Source: Magnolia sinica
Taxonomy: Eukaryota; Streptophyta; Magnoliopsida; Magnoliales; Magnoliaceae
Assembly (NCBI RefSeq): GCF_029962835.1
Contig: NC_080584.1
Coordinates: forward strand, 78,954,862 to 79,018,861
DNA: 64,000 nt
Direction: 5' to 3'
The notes beneath the pieces are model-generated. The model had not been told where the DNA came from. It was given only the letters and a program-made list of their open reading frames with translations, and did not search any database. A program made the translations under genes and the position numbers. Shown here in pieces: positions 23,190 to 34,365 of the stretch (the stretch's first letter is position 1; each line of letters begins with the position of its first letter).

Positions 23190-25400
23190 GCTAACTCGAG
23201 GGTGGCTTGGAATTAGCTGCTACCGCCACTCGGGGCAACCTCTGGAGCTGTCTCAAGAGCAGCCTCGAAAGTAACCTCAAGGTCAGCCACCATCGTACCA
23301 GCAGCCCTGGCATCCGGACTGTCAAATCCCGACCCACTCTCCTCGAATCCGAGAGATCAAGTTCGAGGAAGGACAGCTTCATCAGGTCCATGCACTTGGC
23401 ATAACCATCCTGATACAAGCGGTCTCGTTCATCTAAGTACTCACGGGATTCGAGAAAGGCCTCTGTGGTCTGGGCCTTAGCATGAGCAAGGGTAGCCTTA
23501 GTCTCAGTTTTGAGCCAAGTCAGCTTCTCTTCAGAGGAGACATAAGCCAGGTGATTCCGTCAGCTCTCCTCATGGGCCTCTTTCAATTGCAAGGCAAAAC
23601 AAGTACTCTCGGCAATGGCCTCCTCGGCGGCCTTCCTAGCAATCCCTAAGTCGCCAGTCATTATGTTGAGCTGGGTCACGGTAGTAGCCAGTTGTGCTTC
23701 CGCCTCCGCTGCTCGCTTCTGAGTATCGACCAAATCCGAGTAAGCCCTGAGCGCGCAAGGGGCAAACTGCAAAGAAAAACAGAAGGTCAGCCAAGCTTAA
23801 GGAAACCAACAAAGCAGGCACGAAGTTTAACTCTTACCTCGAGAAGCATCTTTGGCATGTGGGAGAGAGTTCGCCTCGAGAGAGCTTGAGGGCAGCGAAG
23901 TCCTTTTCGCTCCCATGGGAGACCGCCCAAGGGAGCATGTCTTTAACAGCTCGTTGAAGGATCGACGTCTCCTGTTAAGTCATCCCCCCTCATGTGGACT
24001 CCTCCTCTCTCCGCTCTTCCCTCTACTCTGGAACCGGCTCGGCAACAGGTCCTGACTCGACGACCCCTCAGGACTCAGGAGTCACCGCGTCCACCACTCC
24101 CGCCCCTTCCTCCGAGTCGGGAACTATCACGGTCGGGATAACCGGGGTAGTCTGCCCCTTAGTCTTAGAGACTGTCTTCGACCTCTTCAAAGGCCGAGGC
24201 TCCGACCTTAGAGGGGCCTTTATTTTGGAAGGTGGGCGGAGAAAGGGCCGAGCCTCAGCCATTTCTGCATCAACCAAGAGACGAGTCAAACAAGAATTAA
24301 AGAATAAGAAGATAAGCCAGGGAATACCTCTTTCAAGACCTGTGCTCCGGACTCAGTGCCTTCAAATCTTTGATCCGAGCTAAAGCGCTAGCTCCGAGAC
24401 TTGGCCTTCACTCAGGAATATCTGCAAAATATGCACAGTCAGAATCAAGGACTTGAGATTATGAGAAGATGGAGAAGAGAGTACACGCCAAGTCACTTGC
24501 TTGGGAGAACACCGGAGGAACGCGGGAGTCGATGGGACCAAGCTCGACAATCTTCCACCGACCGCACGCCCAGAACCATCTATCCCTCCAATGCTTGTTC
24601 GAAGTAGGAGGGTCGGTTATTAAAGGTCCGCCATTATTCCGCCAGGCACACAAAAAGTACCATCCTGGTTGTTGTGGGTTCGGCCGTACTTGGAATAGAT
24701 AGAGGAACTTGTTGATAGTCAGTGGGGGCTGCTTCATCTCAATCCACAACACCACACATCCAAACAAATTCCTCCACCTGTTCAGAACAATATGCCCTCC
24801 GAGCTATCCCTTAAAGGGGCAGACACAAGCTGCATTGCAAAGCGACTTGCAAAATTGCAACCATCCCAGCAGGAGGATGGTCGGGTAATTCGTTCAGGAG
24901 AGGGAGGCGAAGAATGACCAAGTCCGGGACGTGGTATCCAGTCCTAATTTTGTCTAGTTCTGCCTCGGTTAAAACCGAGGGAACGGGACCCTTCTGCCAT
25001 CCTCAGCCTCCTGCCCTCACCTGTAGACTCAGCAGCATTTGTCGATTTTCGGGCATTAACCGACTCATTAACTCCTACGGCCGTCTCACCCTCTCCCACC
25101 GACTCCTCCTTAGGAGGATTAGGCCTGCTAGGGACAGTCACCAACAATGTCCCTCTACGAGACAAGCCCGTTGGAACTATGCACTTCGCTAAAGATCCAG
25201 TCATCCTTTCAGAGTGATGGAAAGCGACATTGGCATCTACAGCCATCTCTGCCAATAACGAAGGTGATTCTAAAACGTCCCAAAAATGCCTCGCTTCACC
25301 TTCGTCACTGGAAACTCCCTTCTGGGGGCTCAAAGAACCTTGCATTATTACTACAATTGAAAGCAAAAGGGAGGGAGAGAGTTAAAAAAACTCACCGAAG
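23190..25400 (-). mobile_element. Antisense extra coding region of the Tat element (fossil)
   Basis: Between pol and the 3' LTR the best protein-like signal is on the opposite strand. A stretch near 24460-24770 reads 'INKFLYLFQVRPNPQQPGW' and 'NKHWRDRWFWACGRW', which match the plant 'putative gypsy-type transposase' (gag-like) domain found in extra regions of Tat and Retand elements. A proline- and charge-rich part (24070-24290) and a coiled-coil part (23460-23770) flank it. It is broken, and its role in the element's life is unknown. Confidence 0.6.
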
Positions 25401-25857
25401 GCAGCGAGAGTGGTTGAGAAAGAGACAGAACGCAGAAGACGAAAACGGCGGAAATGAAGGAAAACAGCGGAAAATAGTGGAAGTGGAAACAAAAACACCA
25501 GTGCGAAAATGGGAAAATCACGTCCCGCTCCCCCTTTTATAGCCTTGCCACATGGTAAGTGCATTTAAGGAATGGTCAAATTGACGCCTGCTTCGACTCC
25601 CCTGCACTACACGTGGCGCGCTTCAGGTGACGCAAATGCCTTTTTTGCCACATGTCTGGCTCTCATAAGGCAGTGAAACATTCTGACGGCTTTCCGCTCG
25701 TGCGGCCTCGATCAACGAATCGACGCGTGTTATGGACGATATAAAGCATCTGCAAGCAATAAATGCTTCATCATAAAGTCGGTCCTAGCTTCAGCCGACT
25801 CAACAACTCTTTACTCCATAACATCAATAAAGTTGATGCAAGGAGTAGGAGGTTTAC

Positions 25858-26652
25858 TGTTGGGGAAAAAATAGTGCAAGTCTGGACACTCGACTATGGA
25901 ATGGACCAACTCTACTGACACTACCCGGGATCCCGAGACAATAAGCCTGACCAAGGCACACATACTCAAAGCCTGAAGGAGAAACTAAGCTCGAATAACA
26001 AGGAACCAATCTAGACCGAGATTAATAGAGTCTTAAGCCAAAAGGCAGCATCTATGAGGTGCATGAAGTTGGCTCGATAAATGAGGCAACAACATCCAAA
26101 AAGGCCAACTGAGGCCCAAAGCTCAGAAGCCCCATGACCGACCATAAAACCGACCTATCCTGAGGTCGGTTATAGTGTCAGCAATCGGATCAAGACCGCA
26201 CTGGTTATGGATCAATCTCGTCTTATCCGACAAAGGGCAAGTAGCTCGACCATCTATAAGCCAGCCGAGACTCGCTTGTTAATAGAGTCGGCTAGGCCCA
26301 ATGAAGGAAGGAACGGTGTAGAATGAAACACCACCCCGAAAATTCAGTAAAAAGATCCTCGAAACCGAAGATCTCGGGATCGGCGGGAGTCCAAAATTGG
26401 ATTGGCATCACATCTCCAAGATATTAGGAAAAGAATCCTGATACGACAGGATCCTCCCCTACTTATAAATATGAAAGACCCCAAGAGTGAAAGGTATGCA
26501 AAAAAAAAAAAACCCTCTCTCTAAGACCACCCAATACGATCCTAGTCTGACTTTGGCATCAGAGGGTCCCCAGCTCTAGCCAGGGTCTTCATTGTCTTCT
26601 TCCTATGCAGGTGAAGGATCTACGGAGGGTATACCAAATTTTTGCATCAACA
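25858..26652 (+). repeat. 3' LTR of the Tat gypsy element
   Basis: It begins TGTTGGGGAA after a purine tract AAGGAGTAGGAGG (25840-25852) and ends GCATCAACA. It is 795 bases and clearly homologous to 16496-17282. It carries a short A-run near 26500 not seen in the 5' copy. Confidence 0.93.
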
Positions 26653-26768
26653 ATAGTTATTAGATATTGAGTTAACTCAGGTTGAATCTCAATTTTTGGA
26701 ACCAACTTATATAACACAAGGAATATTTAATAATTAAATAAAAAATTAGGAATGGTAATAAATATTAG

Positions 26769-26807
<39 letters not shown>

Positions 26808-28930
26808 TTTTGCTTACTTCCCCACTGATCTTGGGGATGTTCCAAACCTTTTAAATGGCACAAGGGGTGATTAATCATTGATCTAAACCATTCATTCATT
26901 CACATAACCAGGAGCAATGATTCGATGGGATTAACGTAAATATAAAGTTTTGTTTGGTGCTAAGCTAAAGTAGCTTGATCCTCCTAGGAGAGGTTGCCTA
27001 GTGGAAAATCTCCCATCAGCTTTAAATTTCATTCAAAAAAAAAAAGTTTGAATGTAATTGGTGGTAAATGGATGCACTTGGGTAAAAGGGGGAATTTGGT
27101 TGTTGGTAAATAGTGGCAATCAGAACCAAGGTGAAATGAAATCCAACAAAATAATGTAAATTGAAATCCTCTAAAAAGGCTAAGATACAAATGAAAATAT
27201 TAGAAGTAGTTGGATTTTAAAAAGTGGGCCACTTTTATGGCCCACCCAAGGCTTATAATTTCTTTATTTTTTGCTTAAGTATATATTTTGGTGAGCTTAT
27301 TACAATTATTAGTTTAAATGTCACATAAACTAATTTGAGACTATTAAAACATATTTACTTAATGCATTCCAATTTCGGGCATTCAAAAACAACTTTTAAA
27401 TTCCAGTGTATTCTAATTGCAAGCATCCAAATACAACTAAATTCACATTAATTTCCATTTACCATATTGTAATTTAGATGTGGCTGTATTCCAATTACAA
27501 GCATCCAATCAAGCCCTTGGTAAGAATGAGATGATATCTATCCGACCTATCATCATTGAATTCTCAAATTTGGAACTGATTTTGCATGTGGGAGTGTTTA
27601 GTGACAAAATTTCTTGTTGGCAATTTCTCTGTTTGGGAACTTCTGAGATGATTCTCAGATTGAGAAGCTTTTCAAGGGTTATTATGCAGGATAAATAAAT
27701 AAAAAATAAAAATAAAATAAAATAAAATTAAAAAAAAAACCTGGCTAAAAATAAAACAGGACACTTGTGTTTCAAGTGACACTAAAATTCCCAATTCTAC
27801 AAATGAGTCAAATTGCAACATTAAAATATTCAATAGAGAGATTGATTAGGGAGATGAACGCATGCCAGTCAGCACTACATCTCTTGGTGCTTTTGGACAA
27901 TCAAAACGTATTAGGCAACAACGTATTTTTCAGTTGTAATGGAATTAAATTTCTTTCTTAAAAAATTGTAATCTATTTTTCATGAACATGAGATCATTCA
28001 TCAGCATACCTGTGTTGAGACACCTCAACGAAACGACACGCTGAATGTAAACATAGATATCTTCTTGAGGTGGCCCGAAATTCCGGGCTCACCTCTTCTA
28101 CTATCTTTTTTAGGAGAATGTGTTCCACTTATCTTATCAATCGCACAGCTAATACCAACTTAGCTATAAAAAATAAAAATAAATAAATAAATAAATAACT
28201 CCATATAAAATGATCTGATACCATGAAAAATTTTAAAAAATAAAATTGATTGATTTTCTCTATTGCATATTCTTTCAATGGATAAAATCAAATCCTTAAT
28301 TGGAGAAAAAAAAATACAACTAGAAAACATATTGTTGCCTAATAAAACGGTTGATAAGTGGGCCATAATGTAAATGAGGCTATGGGTATAAAAAAATTAC
28401 AGCTATACCACTTAGCCATTGCATTAGATGTTAGAAAAATGGACAGATAAAAAAAAAATTTAATCTTGCGATTTTATTGGGCATGGTCTGTCCAAACGGT
28501 GGCCTAACAGATCAACGGTTCTGATTGCATTCTACATGATCCATATATAACGTGGAGATGCCTCCCTATTTTCTCTTTAAGGGATAGGAGAAAATGATTT
28601 TGACTAATTTTCACCAATATATCTCGAGAGACCTGAAGAGAAATTCAAATTCACATCAATAAGAGATGTGGGGCCATAGATGAATGGTTACGCTCATCGC
28701 ATCTCTTAGTTTTTTGGCCGAAGGCGTGATAACTGTCACTAAGCACAGGTCAAGATGAACTAGTCTTTGTTCATTGACTCTCCACCGTTCAAATGGTTGT
28801 CCTGTTGGTGAGTCCGGATCCTACGTCTGGTGGGCCCTGTTGTAGATGTCCCACTCCTGGAACAGCTAGGCATCGGTCCATGTTGTTGAAAATGGGAAAA
28901 GTCAGTACGAAGTCTAGGTTTAGTTGTCGT
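26653..28930. other. Intergenic sequence with microsatellite and MITE ends
   Basis: An (AT)n run lies at 26770-26804. At about 27470-27520 the complement reads AGGGCTTGATTGGATGCTTG, the kind of end seen on PIF/Harbinger or hAT MITEs; a weaker version sits near 27400, but no clear partner end was found. A/AAAT-rich tracts lie at about 27695-27740. Part of 28440-28560 recurs in inverted form near 37620-37700. No gene is recognised. Confidence 0.4.
26770..26804. repeat. (AT)n microsatellite
   Basis: About 17 consecutive AT units. Confidence 0.97.
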
Positions 28931-28962
28931 TTTCTTCTTCTTCTTCTTCTTCTTCTTCTTTT
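28931..28962. repeat. (CTT)n microsatellite
   Basis: About nine TTC/CTT units followed by a T-run. Confidence 0.95.
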
Positions 28963-28979
28963 TTTATTTAAATTATTTT

Positions 28980-29240
28980 ATTTACCATCCAACCTGTTGA
29001 TAAGGTCAAAAAGGCATGAATGAAGGAGAAAAACAAATATCAGCTTGATCTAAAAATTTCGTGGCCCACGAGAAGTTTTTAATAATCAATCACCACTGTT
29101 TTCTACAGTGTGGTTCACCTGAGATTTGCTCAACATCATTTTTTGTTCTAAACCGATATGGAAAAACCGATGGATGGTTTAGATATACAAGAAATACATC
29201 AAGGTGGGCCCCACGGTCAGTGCCACAGCATGATCAGTAG
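28980..29240. repeat. Fold-back repeat family, copy 2 (right arm only)
   Basis: It contains CCATCCAACCTGTTGATAAG, GTGTGGTTCACCTGAGAT, GATGGATGGTTTAGATATAC and AAGGTGGGCCCCACGGTCAG, in the order of the right arm of the complete copies at 38100 and 41798. Confidence 0.7.
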
Positions 29241-29364
29241 GCATCTCAGCTTCAGTTTGACTGGTATAAATACAAGGGCATTTTTGTCAATTCATGAGAC
29301 GCGCACCTTACGTGGTGAAATCATACGATAGGAGACCCGCATCTTTCTGCCCATATATGAGTTT

Positions 29365-29486
29365 GAGAAAATGACCACTGTAGACAAAACCTTTTACCCA
29401 GCGGTTTTTATGAAAGAATACAAACTTAAGTGACCAAGTTAGACTAGCACGTGCGGACAGCGACTTTGAGGACGAAACTACCCCTC
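29365..29486 (+). repeat. Left TIR of the MULE
   Basis: 122 bases, inverted relative to 34172-34293 with two mismatches and no gaps. Confidence 0.95.
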
Positions 29487-30009
29487 CTTTTTACGGCCGT
29501 TGCTTTTCCTCTCCCTTTAACAGAAAACACATGCGCTTTTTCTCGGTACGCATCCCTGCGTTCCATTGCAACGAAAAACCGACGCACGGCCGTTTTACTT
29601 ATCATTTCCCTTACTAAAATTCGAACTTTATCATCTCCATATTATCATTCTGCATTTGGCATTTTCTATCTTGGTGAGGGTTACGTAGAATCCTTCAAAG
29701 TGGTTGCACCTCCGATCTTCAGAAAGGTATAAATTAATCCCTCATTTGAAAGCATTCGTCCTCAACTTGCATTGAGCGAGGCTACGGTTGCGGGAGGTAC
29801 AGATATTAAAAAAAAAAAAAATACCCTAGTGTGGTTTATAGATTCTTTCCTTTGTATTATTGAACAACGATTAACTAGGTACCTGTGGAAATTCAGCTTG
29901 TAATTCAGCAAAGGTGCTTGGTCAAACTTAGCCATTGCACACTTTAATTTGAAGAAAGAACTCACAAAAATTGAGACGAGTGGAAGTCAATGACAATTGA
30001 TCGACTACT
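29487..30009. other. MULE interior, left, no gene seen
   Basis: Anonymous sequence with an A-run at about 29808-29821. Short open frames here have no recognisable domain. Confidence 0.5.
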
Positions 30010-30990
30010 CATCGAATTTTATGTGAAGTTCGGTGAATTTCATGTCAGGCTCTTATAATTTCATTTGTTAGGCTTAGTCAATTTTATGCGTTGATCGTTC
30101 AAATTCATGTGAAACTTGTTTAATTCCATTTTAGGGCTCACTCAATTTCATTTTAGAGTCGCTCAATTTCATGTTTGCTCAGCTCAATTTAATGCTATGC
30201 TAGCTCAATTCAATGTTTGCCCAACTCAATTTCATGGTAGGCTCGCTCAATTCAATGTTTGCCCAACTCAATTTCATGGTAGGCTCGCTCAATTCAATGT
30301 TCGCCTAACTCAATTTCATGGTAGAATTGCTCAAGTTAATGTTTGCTAACTCGATCTCATGCTAGGCTCGCTCAATTTAATGTTTGTATTGATAAATTTC
30401 ATGTTTGCCTCAATGAATTTCATTCTTATCTCACTGAATTTCATGTTTGTGTTGCTCAATTTCTAGTTTGCCACGCTCAATTTTCAGTTTGCCATGCTCA
30501 ATTTCAGCTTTCCTCGATCAAATGTTAGTTTGTCTCGCTCAATATATACTTTACCTTGCTCAATTTTCCCTCTTCCCTTGCTGAATTTCTTGTTTGCCTC
30601 GCTCAATATATACTTTACCTTGCTCAATTTTCCCTCTTCCCTTGCTGAATTTCTTGTTTGCCTTGTTCAAAATCTAGGTTGCGTAGCTAAATTTCCAGGC
30701 TTCCCTTGCTCAATTATTTATTTTGTGTCGCTCAAATTCGAACTTCCCTCGATCGATTTCATTTTTCCCTCGTTCAATTTGTAGTTTGCCTCGCCCAATT
30801 TCTAGCCTGTCTCGCTGAACTTTCGCTTTTCCTTCATTGAATATCTAGTTTGCCTCGTTCAATTTATAGGTTGCCTCGTTGAATTTCTAGTTTGCTTCGT
30901 TCAATTTATAAGTTGCGTCGCTGAATTTTCATGTTTGCCTTAATCATTTCCATGTTTGCCGCGCTTAATTCTAGTTGAGGTTTATTCCAT
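30010..30990 (+). repeat. Minisatellite array 1 in the MULE, 20-21-bp unit
   Basis: About 45 degenerate units of the type GCTCAATTTCATGTTTGCCT run head to tail. Higher-order structure is present: a 42-bp double unit repeated three times (about 30203-30328) and a 64-bp triple unit present in two identical copies (30534-30597 and 30598-30661). Open frames through the array reflect the repeat, not a gene. Unit changes and missing spacer diversity exclude a CRISPR array. Confidence 0.92.
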
Positions 30991-30999
30991 TTTATCCGA

Positions 31000-32130
31000 A
31001 CCTCGCTCAAATTTATCAAGTGCTTGATATTTAGTATTAATGTATATGATGTAATGCTTAAATTCTTATTACTCTAATTCTAATTAACCATGTGTAGAGA
31101 ATTTAGCCTTGTATCCCCTTATGGTACATTTGTGATTGCTTAAATATAGGTATATTTCTAGTATATATGACATGAACCGTTAAATTACATTTTATTTTGT
31201 CTTATACACCATACAATGTGGAATATTTGTTGAATGTTGAATGAACTTTTAAATATTCCAAATTGCTTAACCATACTTGAGATTGATATGACACATTTGT
31301 GGGCCGTCATTTGAGCTTAGAAGAATTATAAGAATCCATCCTAAATTCATGTGTTGATGTTTAATATAATGATTTGATAATATGTACAATTTAAAGAGCA
31401 ATCTGGACAAAATTTAAGGGATGTACGTGGGTACTATGATGCCATGATGCATAACATCCACCCATGACATATGAGCTTTACCGGGTTCTCAATGTAAGCC
31501 ACATGCTACTCCAGTTACTAGAATAGCTAATTGAACCTATATAGAATTCCCTCATAAGAAGTAAAATTGCAAACCTAGAGACGTAAAAGTTTAGGACCTT
31601 AGGAAATTTCAGATTTAGTTGTTTGAACGTAGAAATGAAACTTAGGTTCCCTTAAAATCATTAGAATAGCCATTCAAACTTGGTTGGAATCACTTTGGAA
31701 TTATGACATTTGAGAAGATAGAGACTCAATATTTTAAGTTCTCTAGGAAATTGATTGCATAACCATGAAACCTAGGAACAAAACGTAGGTCCCCATTAAA
31801 AACTTTTAGAATGATTGTTTGAACTTAGAACTAAACTTAGGAATTATGGGAGAACAAACAATCTGTTATGATGTATATTAGACTAAACAAGAATGTTCCT
31901 TGAACTTGACCTTCATTGAACTTTTTAGTAACTTAGGATTTGAATTTTACCATAATTTTCCTTAGTTGAAATGACATTGCGAAGGCACTCAGTAGACAGT
32001 AGGTGAAATGAGTTTAGGCATTGTAAGCAGTTCCTTACCCATTACATTGTACATTAGATCCAATTTAAGCACTCCCTACACTTAAAACCCGCACTAGGAG
32101 TTAACAATGAAAATTCAATAAGAAATCTCA
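31000..32130. other. A/T-rich spacer between MULE minisatellite arrays
   Basis: No gene, domain or clear repeat is recognised. Loose repetition of phrases such as CTTAGG and GAACTTAG occurs around 31560-31860. Confidence 0.5.
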
Positions 32131-33171
32131 TAAGTTTGTTCCGCTCAATTTCCAGTTTGTTCCGCTCAAATTTCAGTTTGGCCCGCTCAATTTCCAGTTT
32201 GGCCCACTCAATTTCTAGTTTGTCCCGCTCAATTTTCAATTTATCCTGCTTATTTCCATGTTTGCCCGCTCAATTTCCAGTTTGGCCCGCTGAAATTCTA
32301 ATTTGTCCTGCTCATTTCCATGTTTGCCCGCTCAATTTCCAGTTTGGCCCGCTCAATTTCCAGTTTGTTACTTCATGGTCATTTTCATGCATTTCACGAG
32401 CAATCCCGGTGATTCCGTTTCATTTCATGGTCATTTCCATGCATTTCATGGTTAATCCCGGCGATTCCGTTTCATTTCACGGTCATTTCCATACATTTCA
32501 TGGTCAATCTTGATGATTCCGTTTCATTTCACGGTCATTTCCATGCATTTCATGGTCATTTTCCTTCACTTCACGATCATTTCCATGCATTTCACGATCA
32601 ATCCCGATGATTTCATTTCATTTCACGGTCAATCCTGGCAATTCCGTTTTGATTCACAGTCATTTCCATGCATTTCACGGTCAATTTCCTTCACTTCACG
32701 GTCATTTCCATGCATTTCACGGTCAATCTTGGCGATTCCGTTTTGATTCATGGTCATTTCCATGCATTTCACGGTCAATTTCCTTCACTTCACGGTCATT
32801 TCCATGTATTTCACGGGCAATCCCGGCGATTTCGTTTCATTTCACGGTCATTTCCATGCATTTCACGGTCAATCCCGCGATTTCGTTTCATTTCACAGTC
32901 ATTTCCATGCATTTCACGATCAATCCCGGCGATTCCGTTTCATTTTACGGTCATTTTCATGCATTTCACGGTCATTTCCTTTCACTTCATGGTCATTTCC
33001 ATGCATTTCACGGTCATTTCCTTTCACTTCATGGTCATTTCCATGCATTTCACGGTCAATCCTAGCGATTCCATTTCATTTCACGGTCATTTCCATACAT
33101 TTCATAGTCATTTACATGCATTTCATGGTCATTTTCCTTCATTTCACGGTCATTTCCATGCATTTCCTGGC
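32131..33171 (+). repeat. Minisatellite array 2 in the MULE
   Basis: The first part (32131-32369) uses the same unit class as array 1 (CCGCTCAATTTCCAGTTTG). It then switches to a second unit, CATTTCACGGTCATTTCCAT, with extensions CAATCCCGGCGATTCCGTTT, giving a higher-order period of about 52 bases or about 42 where CAATTTCCTTCACTTCACGG is used instead. Three frames stay open over long parts because the unit lacks stops; these are not genes. Confidence 0.9.
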
Positions 33172-33184
33172 AATTCCCAAGACT

Positions 33185-33334
33185 TCAATCCAAGCCCAAC
33201 CCAAGTTTTATTGAGTTGCTGTTTGTATAGCCCAACCCCAAGACCAAACTCGATACATCTTGACCAAGCCCAACCCAATGTCGGGTCGGTCACAGGTTGG
33301 TCGGGTTGAGCCCGCCCAACTTTCAGCCCTAAAA
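33185..33334. repeat. hAT-like end with GGTCGGGTTGAGCCCG motifs
   Basis: Repeated CCCAACCC, GTCGGGTCGG and GAGCCCGCCC motifs end in TTTCAGCCCTA. Its complement, TAGGGCTGAAAGTTGGGC, resembles a hAT-type terminus. It is one end only, nested in the MULE. Confidence 0.4.
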
Positions 33335-33494
33335 TTATATATGGTACGTCAGTAACTAATTTTGGTTTAGAAAATATTCTTATTATATGAATAAAGAAAG
33401 AAATGAAAAAAAGAGATTTTTTTTATATGCTTATATTTACATATTTATATAAATATGTGTTAGAAAAAAAATGTAGGTAGAATAAAATTCTCCA

Positions 33495-33497
<3 letters not shown>

Positions 33498-33526
<29 letters not shown>
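33498..33526. repeat. Poly-A tract
   Basis: 29 consecutive A. Confidence 0.95.
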
Positions 33527-33532
<6 letters not shown>

Positions 33533-33537
33533 GAAAG

Positions 33538-33771
33538 TGTTGGGATAAGGCTATAGTTATAGTCTGTAGCCATAGATCGGGGGGTGGAATCGCAAAGTTC
33601 ACGATTAATCGCGGTGTTGGGATACGGCTATAGCTACGGTTATAATCCGTAGCCATAGATCGGGGTGGAATCGCGAGGTTCACGATTAATCGCCGATAGG
33701 GACAGCAACTTGCGGTGGAATGCCGACTTCCTGGTATAGCTACGGATTATAACCGTAGCTATATCCGTATC
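33538..33771. repeat. Tandem duplication with inverted repeat (hairpin-forming block)
   Basis: Two tandem copies of about 75 bases start at about 33538 and 33615 (GTGTTGGGATA...ACGATTAATCGC). A 37-base segment at 33621-33657 is inverted at 33735-33771 with two mismatches (core TAGCTACGGTTATAATCCGT). It is probably a small fold-back element nested in the MULE. Confidence 0.75.
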
Positions 33772-33789
33772 GCTGTCCACACACCATTA

Positions 33790-34163
33790 CCATTCTACTT
33801 GAACGTCTACCGTTGAAACCCTTTTAGGGGCCCCACAAGTTTTGGATCATTACGAAAATCGTTTGTCCTCTTCATCCAGGTCTTTGTGGCCTTATGAATA
33901 GATTGGGTGGAAAATAAATGTTATGGTGGGCCCTACAAAAGTTTTAACAATGAAAATCAATTTTCCGCTGCTCTGTGTGGTGTGGCCCAGTTGATCATTG
34001 GATATGATTTTCCTTTTTTTGGATAATGCTCCGAAATGATCTCGAAATATGGATGAACGTTGTGGATATAATAAATACATAGCTGTGGGGCCATGTAACT
34101 TTGATCTCTTTTAAGCCGTTCGTACAACTGTCAGTCGGAGGAGCGTCAGCGCTCGTCTTCGCA
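33790..34163. repeat. Fold-back repeat family, copy 3 (partial, inside the MULE)
   Basis: It matches the right two thirds of copy 1 (11740-12150), for example GAACGTCTACCGTTGAAACC, ATGTTATGGTGGGCCCTAC, GGTGTGGCCCAG and the tail GTCTTCGCA. It ends nine bases short of the MULE's right TIR. Confidence 0.75.
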
Positions 34164-34171
34164 GTGAAAAC

Positions 34172-34293
34172 GAGGGGTAGTTTCGTCCTCAAAGTCGCTG
34201 TCCGCACGTGCTAGTCTAAGTTGGTCACTTAAGTTTGCATTCTTTCATAAAAACCGCTGGGTAAAAGGTTTTGTCTACAGTGGTCATTTTCTC
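34172..34293 (-). repeat. Right TIR of the MULE
   Basis: 122 bases, the reverse complement of 29365-29486 apart from two mismatches. Confidence 0.95.
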
Positions 34294-34365
34294 TATGAGT
34301 TTTAAATCATATGATAGGAGGCTTCTATGTTTCTGCACCATATATGAGTTTTAAATTATGATAAA
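34294..34365 (+). repeat. Duplicate of the MULE's left flank
   Basis: Just after the right target duplication, AAATCATATGATAGGAGG...CACCATATATGAGTTTT repeats the sequence before the MULE (29310-29364: AAATCATACGATAGGAGAC...CCATATATGAGTTT). With the element removed, the site would be a two-copy tandem repeat of about 52 bases. Confidence 0.75.

Larger units (their letters stand above)
16496..26652 (+). mobile_element. Ty3/gypsy element of the Tat lineage, complete in length but broken
   Basis: Both LTRs are present (16496-17282 and 25858-26652) and the element is flanked by the perfect pentamer ATAGT (16491-16495 and 26653-26657). After the 5' LTR comes a primer site TGGCACCGTCTGTGGGA. Parts are gag (about 17750-18450), protease (near 19150), reverse transcriptase (about 19800-20420), RNase H, a second archaeal-type RNase H (about 21030-21475), integrase (about 21700-22600) and an antisense extra region (about 23190-25400). 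The dual RNase H and the antisense extra region point to the Tat lineage (Retand/Ogre relatives). It has roughly ten or more breaks. The LTRs differ at about a tenth of sites over the first 340 bases by eye, suggesting several to more than ten million years depending on rate. Confidence 0.92.
29365..34293. mobile_element. Non-autonomous Mutator-like element (MULE), 4.93 kb
   Basis: Terminal inverted repeats of 122 bases lie at 29365-29486 and 34172-34293. They begin GAGAAAATGACCACTGTAG and differ at only 2 of 122 positions. The flanks are the identical 9-mer TATGAGTTT (29356-29364 and 34294-34302). A 9-bp target duplication, long TIRs and a GAGAAAA start are hallmarks of the Mutator superfamily. 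No transposase is encoded. The interior holds two minisatellite arrays (30010-30990 and 32130-33170), a palindromic block (33538-33771) and a partial fold-back copy (33790-34163). Near-identical TIRs imply fairly recent movement, driven by a transposase elsewhere in the genome. Confidence 0.93.

Noticed and set aside
30010-30990. Regular repeats that could suggest a CRISPR array
   Set aside because: The units are contiguous and degenerate, with no unique spacers, in a plant nuclear setting; this is a minisatellite.
32510-33309. Long open frames (up to 213 residues) in several frames
   Set aside because: They translate a tandem repeat that lacks stop codons in three frames. Codon content and domain content are not gene-like.
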